Positions 38,248-49,700 of a DNA stretch of 64,000 nt are shown here, one piece after another. Numbering within the stretch: position 1 is the stretch's first letter; every line of letters starts with the position of its first letter. Position numbers and translations under genes: made by a program. The notes beneath the pieces are model-generated. The model saw only the letters and a program-made list of their open reading frames with translations. It was not told where the DNA came from and did no database searches. Source of the DNA: Medakamo hakoo (Eukaryota > Chlorophyta > Trebouxiophyceae > Coccomyxaceae); contig CP089459.1 in assembly GCA_026636295.1 (NCBI GenBank), positions 1,054,001-1,118,000 of the forward strand, read 5' to 3'.

Positions 38248-39660
38248 CTACTCCACCTCCCCAATGATCTTTTTCCGGCGGGCCGGCTTGACCTCCACGC
38301 TGCCGGGCGCCGAGTGCGCCACCCGCCTCCGCAGCTTCCTCGCTTCCGCGTCCACCTGCGCGCGCGCGGCCTTGTGCGCTTTCTTGACGGCCTTGGGCAG
38401 GCGCGTCTCCCGGGCGATGCGCCCCACCTCGGGCAGGTGGCGGTACCGGGCGATGAGGGCCTTGTCGTACGCCAGTTTGTGCTTTTCACGCGGCAGCAGC
38501 GTGCCCAGTTGGGCGGATGGGTCCGCCTTCCACAGGCGGACGTTCATGTCGTCCGAGCCCGAATACACGTACGACGCATCCCCCGAGAACCGCACGGCAA
38601 AGACGCGCTGCATGCGTGGGGTGTGGTACACTTCCTTGGCGTGGCCGGCGCCGGACGCAAACAGCCGGACGGTGCGGTCGTAGCCGCCGGCGACGAACTC
38701 GCGCCCACTCGGGCTGTAGTCAACGTCCATGACGGCGGACACAAAGTCTTTGTGCACGCACGCCGCGGACTCCAGGCGCCGCATGTCAAAGGTGTAGCAG
38801 CACGCGTCCTCGGAGGCGGCCGTGAAGTTCAGGGGCTCCATGGGGTTCCACGCCACTGCGTTGCACCGCGTCTGCATGATCACCTTGCGGACGGGGCCGG
38901 CCACGCGCACGTCGTACAGCGTGACCGACCGGTCGACGCCACAGCCCGCCAGCAAGTCCGGTTCGGCGGGGGAGTAGCGCACGGCCGTGACGCCGTCCGC
39001 GCCCCAGGCCAGCGTCCGGACGGGCGAGGCGCGGGCGTGGTCCCACAGGTGGACCGCCGCGCCGGCGGTGGCAAAGGCCGAGCGGGTCGGGTGGTGGTCG
39101 ACGCCGCGCAGGGCCGCGCCCGCGCCGCCGGCCCGGGCGGCCAGGGGACCGCCCGACGAGGGTCCGCCGCCGGCTGGGACCGCGAATTCTAGCAAGGCCG
39201 GCGCGTCCGCGTCGACGACTCCATGCCCGGCGGGAGGCGCAAACGGCAGCGCAAACAGGCGGGCCGTGCCGTCGGCGGAGGTGGAGATGAGCGCGTCCCC
39301 ACCGGGCGCGACCGCGACGCCTGTGACGGCCGCGGCGTGGCCCACAAACCGCCGCAGCCGCCGCCGCCCCGCCACATCCCAGGCAGACAGCGTGCCGTCC
39401 GCACAGCCCGCGATCAGGGCGTTGAGGCGCGCGGGCGACCGGGCGAGGCAGGTGACGGCGTCGTCCAGCGCGAGCGCCGCGAGGAACGGCTTGGCAAAGA
39501 CGCCCTTGGCGAGCTTGACGGCCGAGAGCGCGCGCTTGACCTCCACCGCCTTTTCAAAGGGGTGCAGGGCGGGGTCCAGGTTGCGGTGGACTTTGCGCAA
39601 GTCGTTGGACCGCTCGCGCGACCAGTCGTCGGCGGTCCGGTTGATGGCTTTGACTTTCAT
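38248..39660 (-). CDS. SOF1: DCAF13/Sof1 WD40 protein, small-subunit processome component
   Basis: A 470-residue single-exon protein, close to the ~445 of human DCAF13. Sof1 is needed for 18S rRNA maturation in the U3 processome and, in animals and plants, can serve as a CUL4-DDB1 substrate receptor. It starts MKVKAINRTADDWSRER, the conserved Sof1 N-terminus (R..D..RER). At least six WD40 repeats follow, with clear blades at LIAGCADGTLSAWDV, LISTSADGTARLFAL, FAVRFSGDASYVYSGSDDMNVRLW. The Sof1-specific C-terminal domain is unmistakable: AYDKALIARYRHLPEVGRIARETRLPKAVKKAHKAAR, then HSAPGSVEVKPARRKKIIGEVE. It is divergently arranged with the large protease gene, 1.1 kb away. Confidence 0.95.
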   Translation of the reverse strand: MKVKAINRTADDWSRERSNDLRKVHRNLDPALHPFEKAVEVKRALSAVKLAKGVFAKPFLAALALDDAVTCLARSPARLNALIAGCADGTLSAWDVAGRRRLRRFVGHAAAVTGVAVAPGGDALISTSADGTARLFALPFAPPAGHGVVDADAPALLEFAVPAGGGPSSGGPLAARAGGAGAALRGVDHHPTRSAFATAGAAVHLWDHARASPVRTLAWGADGVTAVRYSPAEPDLLAGCGVDRSVTLYDVRVAGPVRKVIMQTRCNAVAWNPMEPLNFTAASEDACCYTFDMRRLESAACVHKDFVSAVMDVDYSPSGREFVAGGYDRTVRLFASGAGHAKEVYHTPRMQRVFAVRFSGDASYVYSGSDDMNVRLWKADPSAQLGTLLPREKHKLAYDKALIARYRHLPEVGRIARETRLPKAVKKAHKAARAQVDAEARKLRRRVAHSAPGSVEVKPARRKKIIGEVE

Positions 39661-40712
39661 GGCAGGGGAAGGGGTGGGTGGGTGGAGACCCCGTGCGCGG
39701 GAGCAATGCAGCAGGAGCGTTGCGTGTTGGCAGGGCAGCAGTCCGTCCGCTTTCCCGTGGCGCGGATGCACGCGCGTGTCAGGCACAGGCCAGGAGGGCG
39801 CACAGCCTCAGGCACGGGGTGGGGTGGGCGGTGCGCGGGCACCCGCGCGAGGCGGCGAAAGAGCGGCGGCCGCGTTAGTTTTGGTGCGAGAAAGACGCCG
39901 CGGTGGCGCCGTCGACGGAGCCCGCGAGCGTGACTAAGGCTGGCCCGGGTCCGTCGGCTCAGCGGAGTCGCGGCGGTGTGAGTGCGTGGGCGTGCAGCAG
40001 GCCTTGCACGGCCGAATTGGCGAGTGACAGGAGAGAGAGCCGTCGGCCGCGGGGAGAGGAGAAGCGACGGCGGAGAGCGCTCTCCACCGCCCCCACAAAC
40101 GCTTTCTGCCTCCGGGAACCGGGGGGCGACGCCGCACGCGCACACCCACCCCTTCCTGTTTTGCACGCGTACACAACACAGCACACCTTCCACACATACA
40201 TATACACACCACAAACACACACACGCACGCACGCGCACACGCACGCACGGGGGAGAGAAGCCAGCGTGCTCGGCACAGCGCGCAAGCCGCGCCTTTTTTG
40301 TTTTCGACACCTGAGCGCGCTTGCCTCCTGTGCGCCGGGCGTGCAACACACACACCATCAATCTTGGTCGGGCGCGGTGAGTGAACGAACGTTGGAAGGG
40401 AAGGGTGGGGTCTGGGCGGGCGGCCGCTCGCGCGTTTTTCTTTCTTCGCATCTTCTTTGCCTGGGCTCTTTTTTTGCTTGGCGCGTACACACGGCCTGCT
40501 CCCCCGCATAGACCGCATACACGCATGCCCATGGCGAGCGTGCGCACCCTCTTCAGTCCTTTGAGGGAGAGAGCTGGGTGTTGCGGACGTGGGTTGGGCC
40601 TGTGTGCGCGGCAAAAAAAAATGCGGCCGGCGCCGGCGCGCGCCGCCCCCCCTCCCCGCCGACCCCCCCTCCCCCCTGTCCCCCTCCATCCTCACCTCTC
40701 TCGCAACACCCG

Positions 40713-40747
<35 letters not shown>

Positions 40748-40766
40748 ACAACCCGCCAGCGACAAC
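39661..40766. other. Divergent intergenic region between DCAF13 and the large protease gene
   Basis: 1.1 kb between two start codons. It contains a CA-rich block (40180-40250), T runs (near 40293 and 40470) and a CA repeat (about 40718-40742) ending in CAG just before the protease ATG. I see no independent gene. The region probably holds both promoters and a 5' UTR intron of the protease gene. Confidence 0.6.
40377..40744 (+). other. Predicted 5' UTR intron of the ubiquitin-specific protease gene
   Basis: A strong donor GTGAGTG at 40377 and a CA-rich acceptor ...CACACACAG at 40744 bracket 368 bp just before the ATG at 40767. The acceptor looks the same as the 3' ends of introns in the GH5, LHCI and secreted-protein genes here. 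The prediction has no transcript support. Confidence 0.4.
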
Positions 40767-43700
40767 ATGGCCTCCCACCACCCCGGCTGGGGGGGCCCGC
40801 CCCCGCTGCCACCCCGGCCCCGGTCCCGCGACCCGCCGCCGGGTGAGGACGACGACAGCGCGGCCGCCGGATCCGGCGCCTCGCCCGTCGCGCCGCCGCC
40901 GCACAGCGGCAGCCCGGCGTCGTCCGCGCCGCTAGCGGCCGAGGCGGCGTCCCCACTATTCGGCACCTCCCCCGACGGCATAACCGACGATGACAACGAC
41001 GTGTCGTCGGGCGACTGGCCGGCGGCCGCGGCGGAGGAAGAAGTGGGCGAGCGGGAGGACGACGATGGGGTGTGGGGCGAGGAGGCCCGCCCGCGCCTGA
41101 CCGCCGGCCTCCCCCGCGGCTTTGGGCGGCGCCACCGCGCACGCGAGGCCGTCGACCGCGCCCCGTTTGACGGTGTGGACGGCGTGGACGGCAACGACGT
41201 CGCCGACGACGGCGACGGCGCGTGGCGGGCCCGCCTCGACCCCGCGACCGTGGCCGCGTACGACGAAGCCGCGGCGGTCGGCGACGCGGACATGATGACC
41301 GCCATCCGCGTCGCGGCGGCCGCGGAGGACGAGGAGGCGGCGGCGGGCGCGCTGGTGGACGTGCGGGCGGTCGACTCGCCGCCGCCCGGCTTCATCCGGC
41401 CGGGCGACGGCCTGGTGGCCGAGGGCGGGCGGCCGCACGCTGCGCCCGGCGCCCCCGCCCGCGGCCCGCGCCGCCTGCGCCGCCGCCGGCCCGAGCGCCG
41501 GGCGTCCCCGCGCCGCTACCGGGCGGACGAGGACGCGGCCGCCCGCCGCTTCCCGTCCCCGTCCCCGCCGGGCTGGGACCCGTTCCCCCGCCCGGCCGCC
41601 GCGCTCGACGGCTTTGGCGTCCCGGCCATCCTCGCGGCGGGCCGCGCGGCCGGCGGGGCCTGGCCCAACGAGTCGCACAACCAGGCCGCCGCCGGCCTGG
41701 CCCAGGCCGACTGGCTGGTCCTGCCGTACGAGATCCTGCCCGTCCTCGCCGCGGCGGAAGGCCGCCTGGACGAGCTGGCCGAACAGGAGGCCGCCGCCGC
41801 CGCCGCGGGCGGGCCGGCCGGCCCCCGCCTCGCCGCCCGCGACGCCGACACGCTGCGCCACGCGCTGCGCGACATGGTCCCCAACGTCCTGGACAAGCTG
41901 GGCCGGAAGGACGCGTGCCGGGCCTGGGCGTCGCACGTGCGCAAGGGCGCCGTCGCCGTGTGCACGCAGGCGGCGGTGGTGGCGGCCAAAGCCCTGGGCC
42001 GCGCGGCGTCCGGCCGCCACTCGGCGTGCGAGGCCGACCCCGGCCCGCTGGCCGCCGGGCGGTGGGACGACCGGGACGCGCTGCCCCTGGTGGAGGCGCT
42101 GGCGCACGCCCTCAACCCCAAGGCCGCCCTGCACAGGACCGCGGCCGCCGCCGCCGCCCACGCCGGCGGGCTGGGCGGCGCGAGTGCGCTGCACTGGCTG
42201 GCCTCGGGCGACGACGGCGCGGTACGGGACGTGCGCGCCCGGCGGTCGACGTACTGGCTGGCGGTCAAGACGCCGGCCGGGCCCGCCCACGTGTGGGGCG
42301 AGCCCGACTCCCCGGCCGGGCAGGCGGCCCTGGAGTCCGTCGGCCCCGCCCTCGCCGCGTTTGCGGGCGCGGGCGGGTTTGGTGCGCTGCGCGCGACCCT
42401 GGCCGCGCCGGCGCCCGGCGGTGGCGGCGGCGGCGGCGGCGCCGCGCCTGGGCCGTCCTGGGCCCTGCGCGCCGCGGCGGCGTGGGTCCTGGCCGTGGTC
42501 GCGCCCGCCCTGGCGCCCGCCCGCCTGCCCACGGACGTGCTGGAGCCGCTGGTGGCGGCGCTGCGCGTGGCCGCCGACGCGGCGGCGGCCGCGGCCGCGG
42601 CCGCGCGCGCCCCGCCCCCACCTCCGGCCGCCGCCGCCGCCGCCGCCGGCGCGCCGCCACGTCCCGTCGACCCGCTGGCCATCCTGTCCGATGGCCCGGC
42701 CGACAAGGCGTGCGAAGGCTTCGAAGGCGCGGTGGCCGCGTGCCTGGCCGGCCTGACCGCCGGCGTGCGCGCGCTGGTCGCCGCGGCCATGGCCGAGCTG
42801 CCTGGCCTGGAGCCCGCCGCCCTCATCTCCACCCTGGCCGGCTGTGCCCGGGCCGGGTACGCGGCCGCCACCGCCGCGCGCCAGGCCTTTGTGTCCGCGG
42901 TCCTGGGCGAGGACGGCGGCGGCGGTGGCGGCGCCGGCGGCCGTGGCCTTCCCGCGCGCGGCGGCCCCGCCTTTTCGCTCGTCCGCGGCATGGCTGCCGC
43001 CCGCACGGCGTCCGCCCTGGTGCGCTCCGCCACGCGGTTTGACGGGCACATGGACGAGCTGCGGGCCAAGTGCGGCGCCTTGCCGGGCGACGACGCTGGC
43101 GACGGGGGTGGCCTCGGCGGCGGCGGCGGCTGCGCTGCCGCCGCGGTGCTCGCCTGGCTGCGCGACACCCGCGTCGCGGCCCGCCTCCTGTGCGCCAACT
43201 TGCACCACAAGGACCACGCCCAGGCCGTCAGCGCCCTGCTGCGGTCGGTCGCGCCGCTGGGCGGCGTGGACGCCTCCGTCCTGGACGCGCTGTGGGAGGC
43301 GGCCGTCGTCGACCCGGCCGTCTCGGCGGACGAGCGCGCGGCCGCGGCCGAGCTGGTCGCGACGACCGCGTCTGCCCTGCCCGAGTCGCAGCGGGCCGAG
43401 CTGCAGGCCCGCGTCCGGGCGACGACGGCGGGCCCGGACGCCGGCGCCGTCATCCGCGCCGTCGTCCTCCTGGCCAACATGGCGGAAGCCGACGCGGAGG
43501 GCGCGCTCGCGCCCTTTGTCTTGGGCGAAGCCCTGCACCTGGCCGTGTCGGGCGGCGGGGCGGACGGCGGACCCGACGCCGGCGGCGACGGTGAGGACGC
43601 CGCCGCCGCCGCCGCCCTGGCCGCCATGGCGGGCGAGGAAGCCGCGTCCCGCGGCGAGGCCCTGCCGGAGTGGGAGGCGCTGCCGCTGGACGCGGTCATC

Positions 43701-46700
43701 GGCGCCCGCCGGGCGGCCGCCGTCGGCGTCGCGGCCCTGGCCGCAGCCACCTACTGCAAGGCCGACGCCCGGGCCGCCGAGTGCGGCGGCGCCGTCTACC
43801 TGGCCTTTGACCTGGCGGCGCGGCTGGTGCGGCCGGGCGAGCCGGGCGGTGTGCCGAGCGCGGGCGGCGTCGACGGTGGCCTGTTTGGCCGCCTGCCGGC
43901 CGTGCGCTCGCGCCCGGCCCGCCTGGCCGCGCTCGCGGCCGCCGAAGCGTTCGCGTCGGCCATGCCCGCCCTGCCGGCCAAGCTGTCGCCCCGCACGCGG
44001 GCGGTGGACGCGATCGTCGTCAAGGGGGGCGCCCGCCTGGGCGACGAGGGCGCGGGGCGGCTGGTCGCCGACTGCGGGGCTGCCGCGCTGGCGTCGGCCG
44101 TGGGCGCCGACGCGGCTGGCCTTGGTGCCGCGCCCGCCGCCGCCGGCGGCGCGCAGCGCGCCGCGGGCACGGCCGTCGCCCTGACGCCCGCCATCGCCGT
44201 GGACGTCGCCCGGGCGGCGGTCGCCCTGCGCAAGCTGAGCTCCTTGGCGGAGCCGGCGACGACCTACCTCGACCCGTCCACCCTGGTACGGCTGTGGGAT
44301 GAGGCGGCCGGCTTTGGGCCGGCGGGCCTGGCCGTGCGGGCGGGCGGCGGCGCGGGCGCCATGGAGTCCGCCACCCGGGCCGCCCTCGTGGACGTCGCGC
44401 GCGCCGGGTTCTTGGCCCTGCGCGACGACACCAACTTGTCCGAGTCGGTCGAGGACGCCCTGCTGCGCACGCGGCTGTGCGCGGACGGGACGGGCGGCCA
44501 GCCGGGCGACCCAGCCGCGGACGAGGGCGGGGACGGGTGGGTGCCGGCCGACCCGGCGGCCGCGGCCGCGTCGGCGGCCTGGGCGGCCGCCGACACGGGC
44601 CGCACCGCCTGGAAACTGTTCAGCCCGCTCTTTGACGCCGTCGGCGTCAGCCGCGGCGCGTTTGAGGCCCAGCCTGAGCCGGCGACCGCGGGCGCGGCCG
44701 CCCCCCACCACGCAACCACCACCGCCCCGCCGCCGCGCACCAAGCGCCTGGCGCGCGCCGTCGGCCTCGACCAGCTGTGGCGGTTCGCGACGGGCAGCGG
44801 CAGCGAGGCCGTGCGCCGCGCGGCCCGCGCCCGCCTGGTGTCCCTGTTCACGGAGACCGCGGTCGGGCCCGCGCCGGTGGGCGCGTGGACCGTCGGTCCC
44901 GCCCCGCCGCCGGCCGGCGACGCGGCCGGGGCGGCCGCCCGCCGGGCCGACAAGGATTCGACCCGCGCCTTCACCGCCGCGTCGGCAGGCATCGCCGAGT
45001 GCGTGTCCCGCCTGGAACCCGCGGTGGCCGCGCTGTTGGAGGCAGACGCGGTCGGAGGCGGAGGCGGTGGTGGTGGTGGCGGCGGTGGCCCAGCCGCGGC
45101 CGACCTGGGCCGCGCGCGCGGCGCCGCGGCGGCCCACCTCGCCATTCTGGCCTCCCTTGCCGCCGCGTGCGCCGACGGCGCCGTCCGGCCGTGCGGGCGG
45201 GTGGGTGCGCCCACCCGCCCGCACGGCCGGGCCGGGCGCGGCGCCCGGGTGCGCGTCACCTTCCACAACACGCAAAGCCTGCTCGCGCCCCGCCCTGTCG
45301 CGACCACGCACACGGGCGCGACGGTGTCTGACCTCAAGTGCCTGGCCCTGCACGCGCTGGGCCTGGACGTGGCGGGGACGCCGCCGCACGCCGTGCGCCT
45401 GCTGCTGGCTGGCCACGTCCTGGACCCGCCCGGCCTGCTGTTGGGCCGGTGGCTGGACGGCGCGATGGTCAGTGTGGCCGCGCCGACGGGGCTCGCGCTG
45501 GCGGTCGCGGCCGGCGCGCCGCCGCCGCCGGGCGTGGCCGCCGCGGCCGCGCGCGCGGCCGCGCCAGCCGCCGCCACGGACGGCGCCTTGGTCCAGACGC
45601 TGCTGCGCCTGGCCGGCTCCAGCGTGGCGGGGTCGGCCGTGCGGGCCCTGGCCCTGGAAGCACTGGACGCGCTGCCGCCGCTGGCCGGCATGGATGCGGG
45701 GTTGCGGGCCGCGCTCGAAGGCGGTGGTGGCGGTCTCGGCGGAGACGAAGGCGAGCCTGCGCCGTCCATCGGCGCTTTGCTGGCCGACGCGGCGTCCACG
45801 CGCGGCACGGCCGGCGTCCTGTACGTCGTGGAAGCCCTGCATGCGCTGCTGTTCCCGGCGGACGAGGCGGAGGGCGAAGAGGCGGCGGCGGACCTGGCCC
45901 GCCTGCGCTCGGCCGCGGTCGAGGCCGGCGTTGCCGCGGCCGTCTGCTCCGCCGCCGAAGCCGCGCTCCCGCCCTCCGACCCGGCTGCTTTACCGGGCCC
46001 GGAAGACGGCATGGCCGCCCTTCGCTTACGCCAGGCGTCCATTCGCCTCGCGAGCGCGTTGCTGGAGGGCGGGCCGACGCCAGGGGCGCACCCCCCGGCC
46101 GACCCGGCGGCCCTGGCCGCGCTCGTCTTTTCGGCCGTGCGTGCCGCCCGGGACGCCGCGACCGGCGTGTTTGGGCCTCACGCACGCCTGACACCGCTCC
46201 CACGGTCTGCGTCGGCCGCCACCGCCCTTGCCCGGGAGGCGGGTGGCGTGGTGCTGGCGGCGCTGCGCGCCGACCCCGCGGCCGGCGCCCCGCTCGTCGA
46301 CCGGGCCTCGCCCGCCCGGGCCGAGCTGGCGGCCGCCACGGCCGCCGCCCTGGCCGCCGCCGACGACGCCGGCATGCTGGCCTGGGCGCAGGACTGGCCG
46401 GCGACGCTGGCACGGTCGGCCCTGCCCCGCCCTGCCGGCTGGGTCGGCTTGCTGGAAGTTTTGACGGCCGCCGCGCCCTGGACGCCGGGCGGCCGCGGCG
46501 TGCCCGGCGCCGTGGCGGCCACCATCCAGGCCGTGGCGGTGGACTTGGCCGCGGCGGCCGGTGAGCTGGGTGACGGGGCCGCGGCCATCCAAGCCGCGGT
46601 GGGCGACTGCTTGGCCGGCGCGCTCGTCGCGGTCGCGCCGCCTGCCGCACTCGGGGTGGGTGGGTGTGGAGCCGCTGCTGCCTGGCGCCCGCCGGCGCCG

Positions 46701-49700
46701 CCCGTCCTGGCGGCCGCTCTGGACGCTGCTGCCGCTCTGGTGAAGGCTTTAGACGCGTTGGCGGAAGGTCGTGGTGGCAGGGGCACCGCCACGCCGCCGC
46801 CGCCGACGGTTGGCGGGCGTGCTGCGGCGGCGCACCCCAAGCCCGCGACCGGCCTCGCGTCCGTCCGCGCGGCCGCGCCCGCCCTCGTCTCCCACTTGCT
46901 GCGCTCCGTCCTCTTCCCGGAAGCGGCTGTCATTGCCGCCGCCCTCGGCGGCGACCCGTCCACCCCTCTGCCCGACCGGGCGGGCGGCGACGCGGCCATC
47001 ATCGCGGCCGTGCGCTCGCCCGGCGCCGACCCGCGCGTCCGGGCGGGCGCGTTTGCCCTCGCGGCGTCCCTCACCGACCGCGACCCGGCGGCCGCGGCCG
47101 CCGCCGCCGCCGCCATCGCGGCCCTGCACTGCCCGCCGCCGCACACGCCCCGCATCGACGCGGCCCGCGACGCGGCCCGCGGGCCCGGCTCGGCGGGCGG
47201 GCCGCCCGCCCTGGCGCCGCTGCGCGTCCCCGGCACGCCCGCCGGCCTGGCCAACGCGGCCGCCACCTGCTACATGAACGCCGTGCTGCAGGTCCTGTGT
47301 TCGCGCGGGCCCGTGCGGGAGGCGCTGCTGTCGTCTGCGGCGGTGCGGCCGCTGCCCGGGCCGGGCGAGGCGTCGGCCGCGCCTCCGCCCGCCCCACCAC
47401 CGGGCGGCATCGGCCCTCTCCTGCCCCCACGCCCGCCCCCACCGCCACCGACCGGCGCCGACTCGGTCGCCCACCAGCTGGCCGTCGTGTTTGGGCACCT
47501 GGCGACGGGCGCGCGGGCCGAGCACAGGCCCACCGCGTTCTGGGCCGCCCTGCGCGACGCGGACGGGTCGGCCGTCGACCTGCGCGAACACCAAGACGCG
47601 TGCGAGTTTTTCACGCGCCTGCTGGACGGCGTGGACGCGGAGGTGGAGGCGGCGGTGAGGTCGGACGAGGCGGCGGAGGCGGAGGCGGCGGGGGTGGTGC
47701 CGCCCACCCCGCCCGCCGCCGCCGCCCCCTGCCGCGACCCGGCCCGCAAACCGCTGGAAGCCTGCCTGGGCGGCGCGCTCGTGTGCCACACGACCTGCCG
47801 CCCGGGCGGCCACACCTCGTCGCACGTCGAGCCGTTCGCGGCCCTGTCCCTGGACGTGGCGGGCATGCCGGACTTGGCCGCGTCCCTGGCCGCGTACACG
47901 GCGGATGAAGTCATGGCGGGCGACAACGCGGTGGAATGCGAGGGCTGCGGCCTGGGCCAGGGCGGCGCGCCGCGCCGCGTCGACGCGGCGCGGCGCGCGC
48001 GCCTCGTCCGGTCCGCCTTGCCGTCCACGCTCGCCATCCACTTGAAGCGCTTCGAGTTCGACACCCGCACCTTTGAGCGGTACAAAGTCACGGCCAAGTA
48101 CGCGTTCCCGGACGTCCTGGACCTGGCGCCCTTTGTGGACGACGACGGCGGGCGCGCTGGGAGCCCCGGCCCCGCCGCCGCCGCCGTCTCCACGACCTAC
48201 CGCCTGGTCGGCGTCGTCGTCCACTCCGGCACCGCGCACGCGGGGCACTACTACGCCATGCTGGCCGCCACGGGCGACGACGCGGCCGCCCTGGCCGCAG
48301 CCGCGGCCCGGGCGGCCCGGACGGGCGGCGGCACGGCAACCGAAAAGTCCGTCGCCGGGGCGAAAGGCTCGCACGACGACCGGCGCTGGTTCAAGTACGA
48401 CGACGGCTCCGTCGTCCCGTACGACGCCGACGACCTGGAGCACGATTGCTACGGTGGCGTGTCAGATGTGCCTGCGGCCCGCGGCGCGGACAAGCCGTAC
48501 TCCGCGTACATGCTGTTTTATGAGCGGGTGGATGGCGGGGAGGTGGGTGGTGGTGGGATGAGTGGTGGTGGGTGTGGGAGCGACGGCGGGCGCGGCGGCG
48601 GCGGCGCCAGCCCCATGGACGCCGACGCCGCGGGTCCGCCCCCCTCCTCCGCCTGGTGGGCGCCACCCGTGGTCGACGACGTGGGCGGCGGCGCGCGCGG
48701 CCCACCTGCCGGCGGCCTGGTCGCCCTGCCCGTCCCCGAGTCGCTCGCCCGCTCCGCGCTGGGCGACGCGCTGCTCGCTGCGCACCTGGCCGACGTCGGC
48801 GCCGCCCGCCGGTGGGACCCCGCCCTGCCGGCCTTTGTGCGTGAGCTGGTGGAAGGGGCTGGGAGGGCGGCCTCGTTAAAGTCCCGGCGCCTGACCAGTG
48901 GCGGCGGCGCCGGCGGCGGCGGCGCGGCTGCGGGTCTGCCCCCCGGCCGCGCGCCCGCGCCCACCCCCGCCCCCTGCCTCGCCATCGTCCCGTACAGCCC
49001 CAGCCCCGTCGTCGCGGCCTTCCCCGCCGCCGCGGCGCCTGCTGGCGGTGGTGGCACGCCCGCCACGGCCGTCGCCACGGCGGCCGCGCCGCCTGCCCGC
49101 CCGCCCGCCCCGCCCGTGCGGTGGCGCGGGGACGACGGCGAGGCCGCGGCCGCGGCCGTCGCGGCCGCGGGCGCGCGGTTCGCGCTGGGGCCCCTGCGCG
49201 GCGCGCCCGCCCACCTGGCGACGCAGGGCGAGGTCGACGCCTGGGCGGCTGGGCTTGGCCGGTTGGTCGAAGCCCACCCACGCGCGGCGGTCGCGGTGCT
49301 GGAAGCGGTGCTGGGCGGCGGCGGGGATGGCGGCGGCGGCCCGCCCCCGCCGCCGCTGCTGCCCGCAGCGCTCGCTGACGCTGGGGCGCCCGGGCCGTTT
49401 GCGGACCTGGGCGCGCGCGTCACGGGGCGGGCGTTGGCGACGGCGCTGTCTGCTGCGCTCGCTGACGAGGACGACGACGATGACGACGACGACGGAGGCC
49501 GCGGCCATGCGGGGCGCGGGCGGGGCGGCGACCACCCGTCTCCGGATGGGGGGCCGGGCACAGCCGCGCCCGCGCCCGCCGCGGCCGCCGCGCTCGCCGC
49601 CCTCATCGCCGCGTGCGACGGGCGCGGCCTGCCCCGCCTGTCCAGCTCGCCGTCGGAAGATCGCCTGGTGGGCCTAGTCATCGACGCGCTGACGGGCGGG

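Noticed and set aside
40956-45842. A 1628-codon open frame antisense to the giant protease
   Set aside because: Stop codons are rare in DNA this GC-rich, so every real gene has long shadow frames. This one has Arg/Gly/Gln-dominated composition and no domain, while the plus-strand frame carries clear protease motifs.
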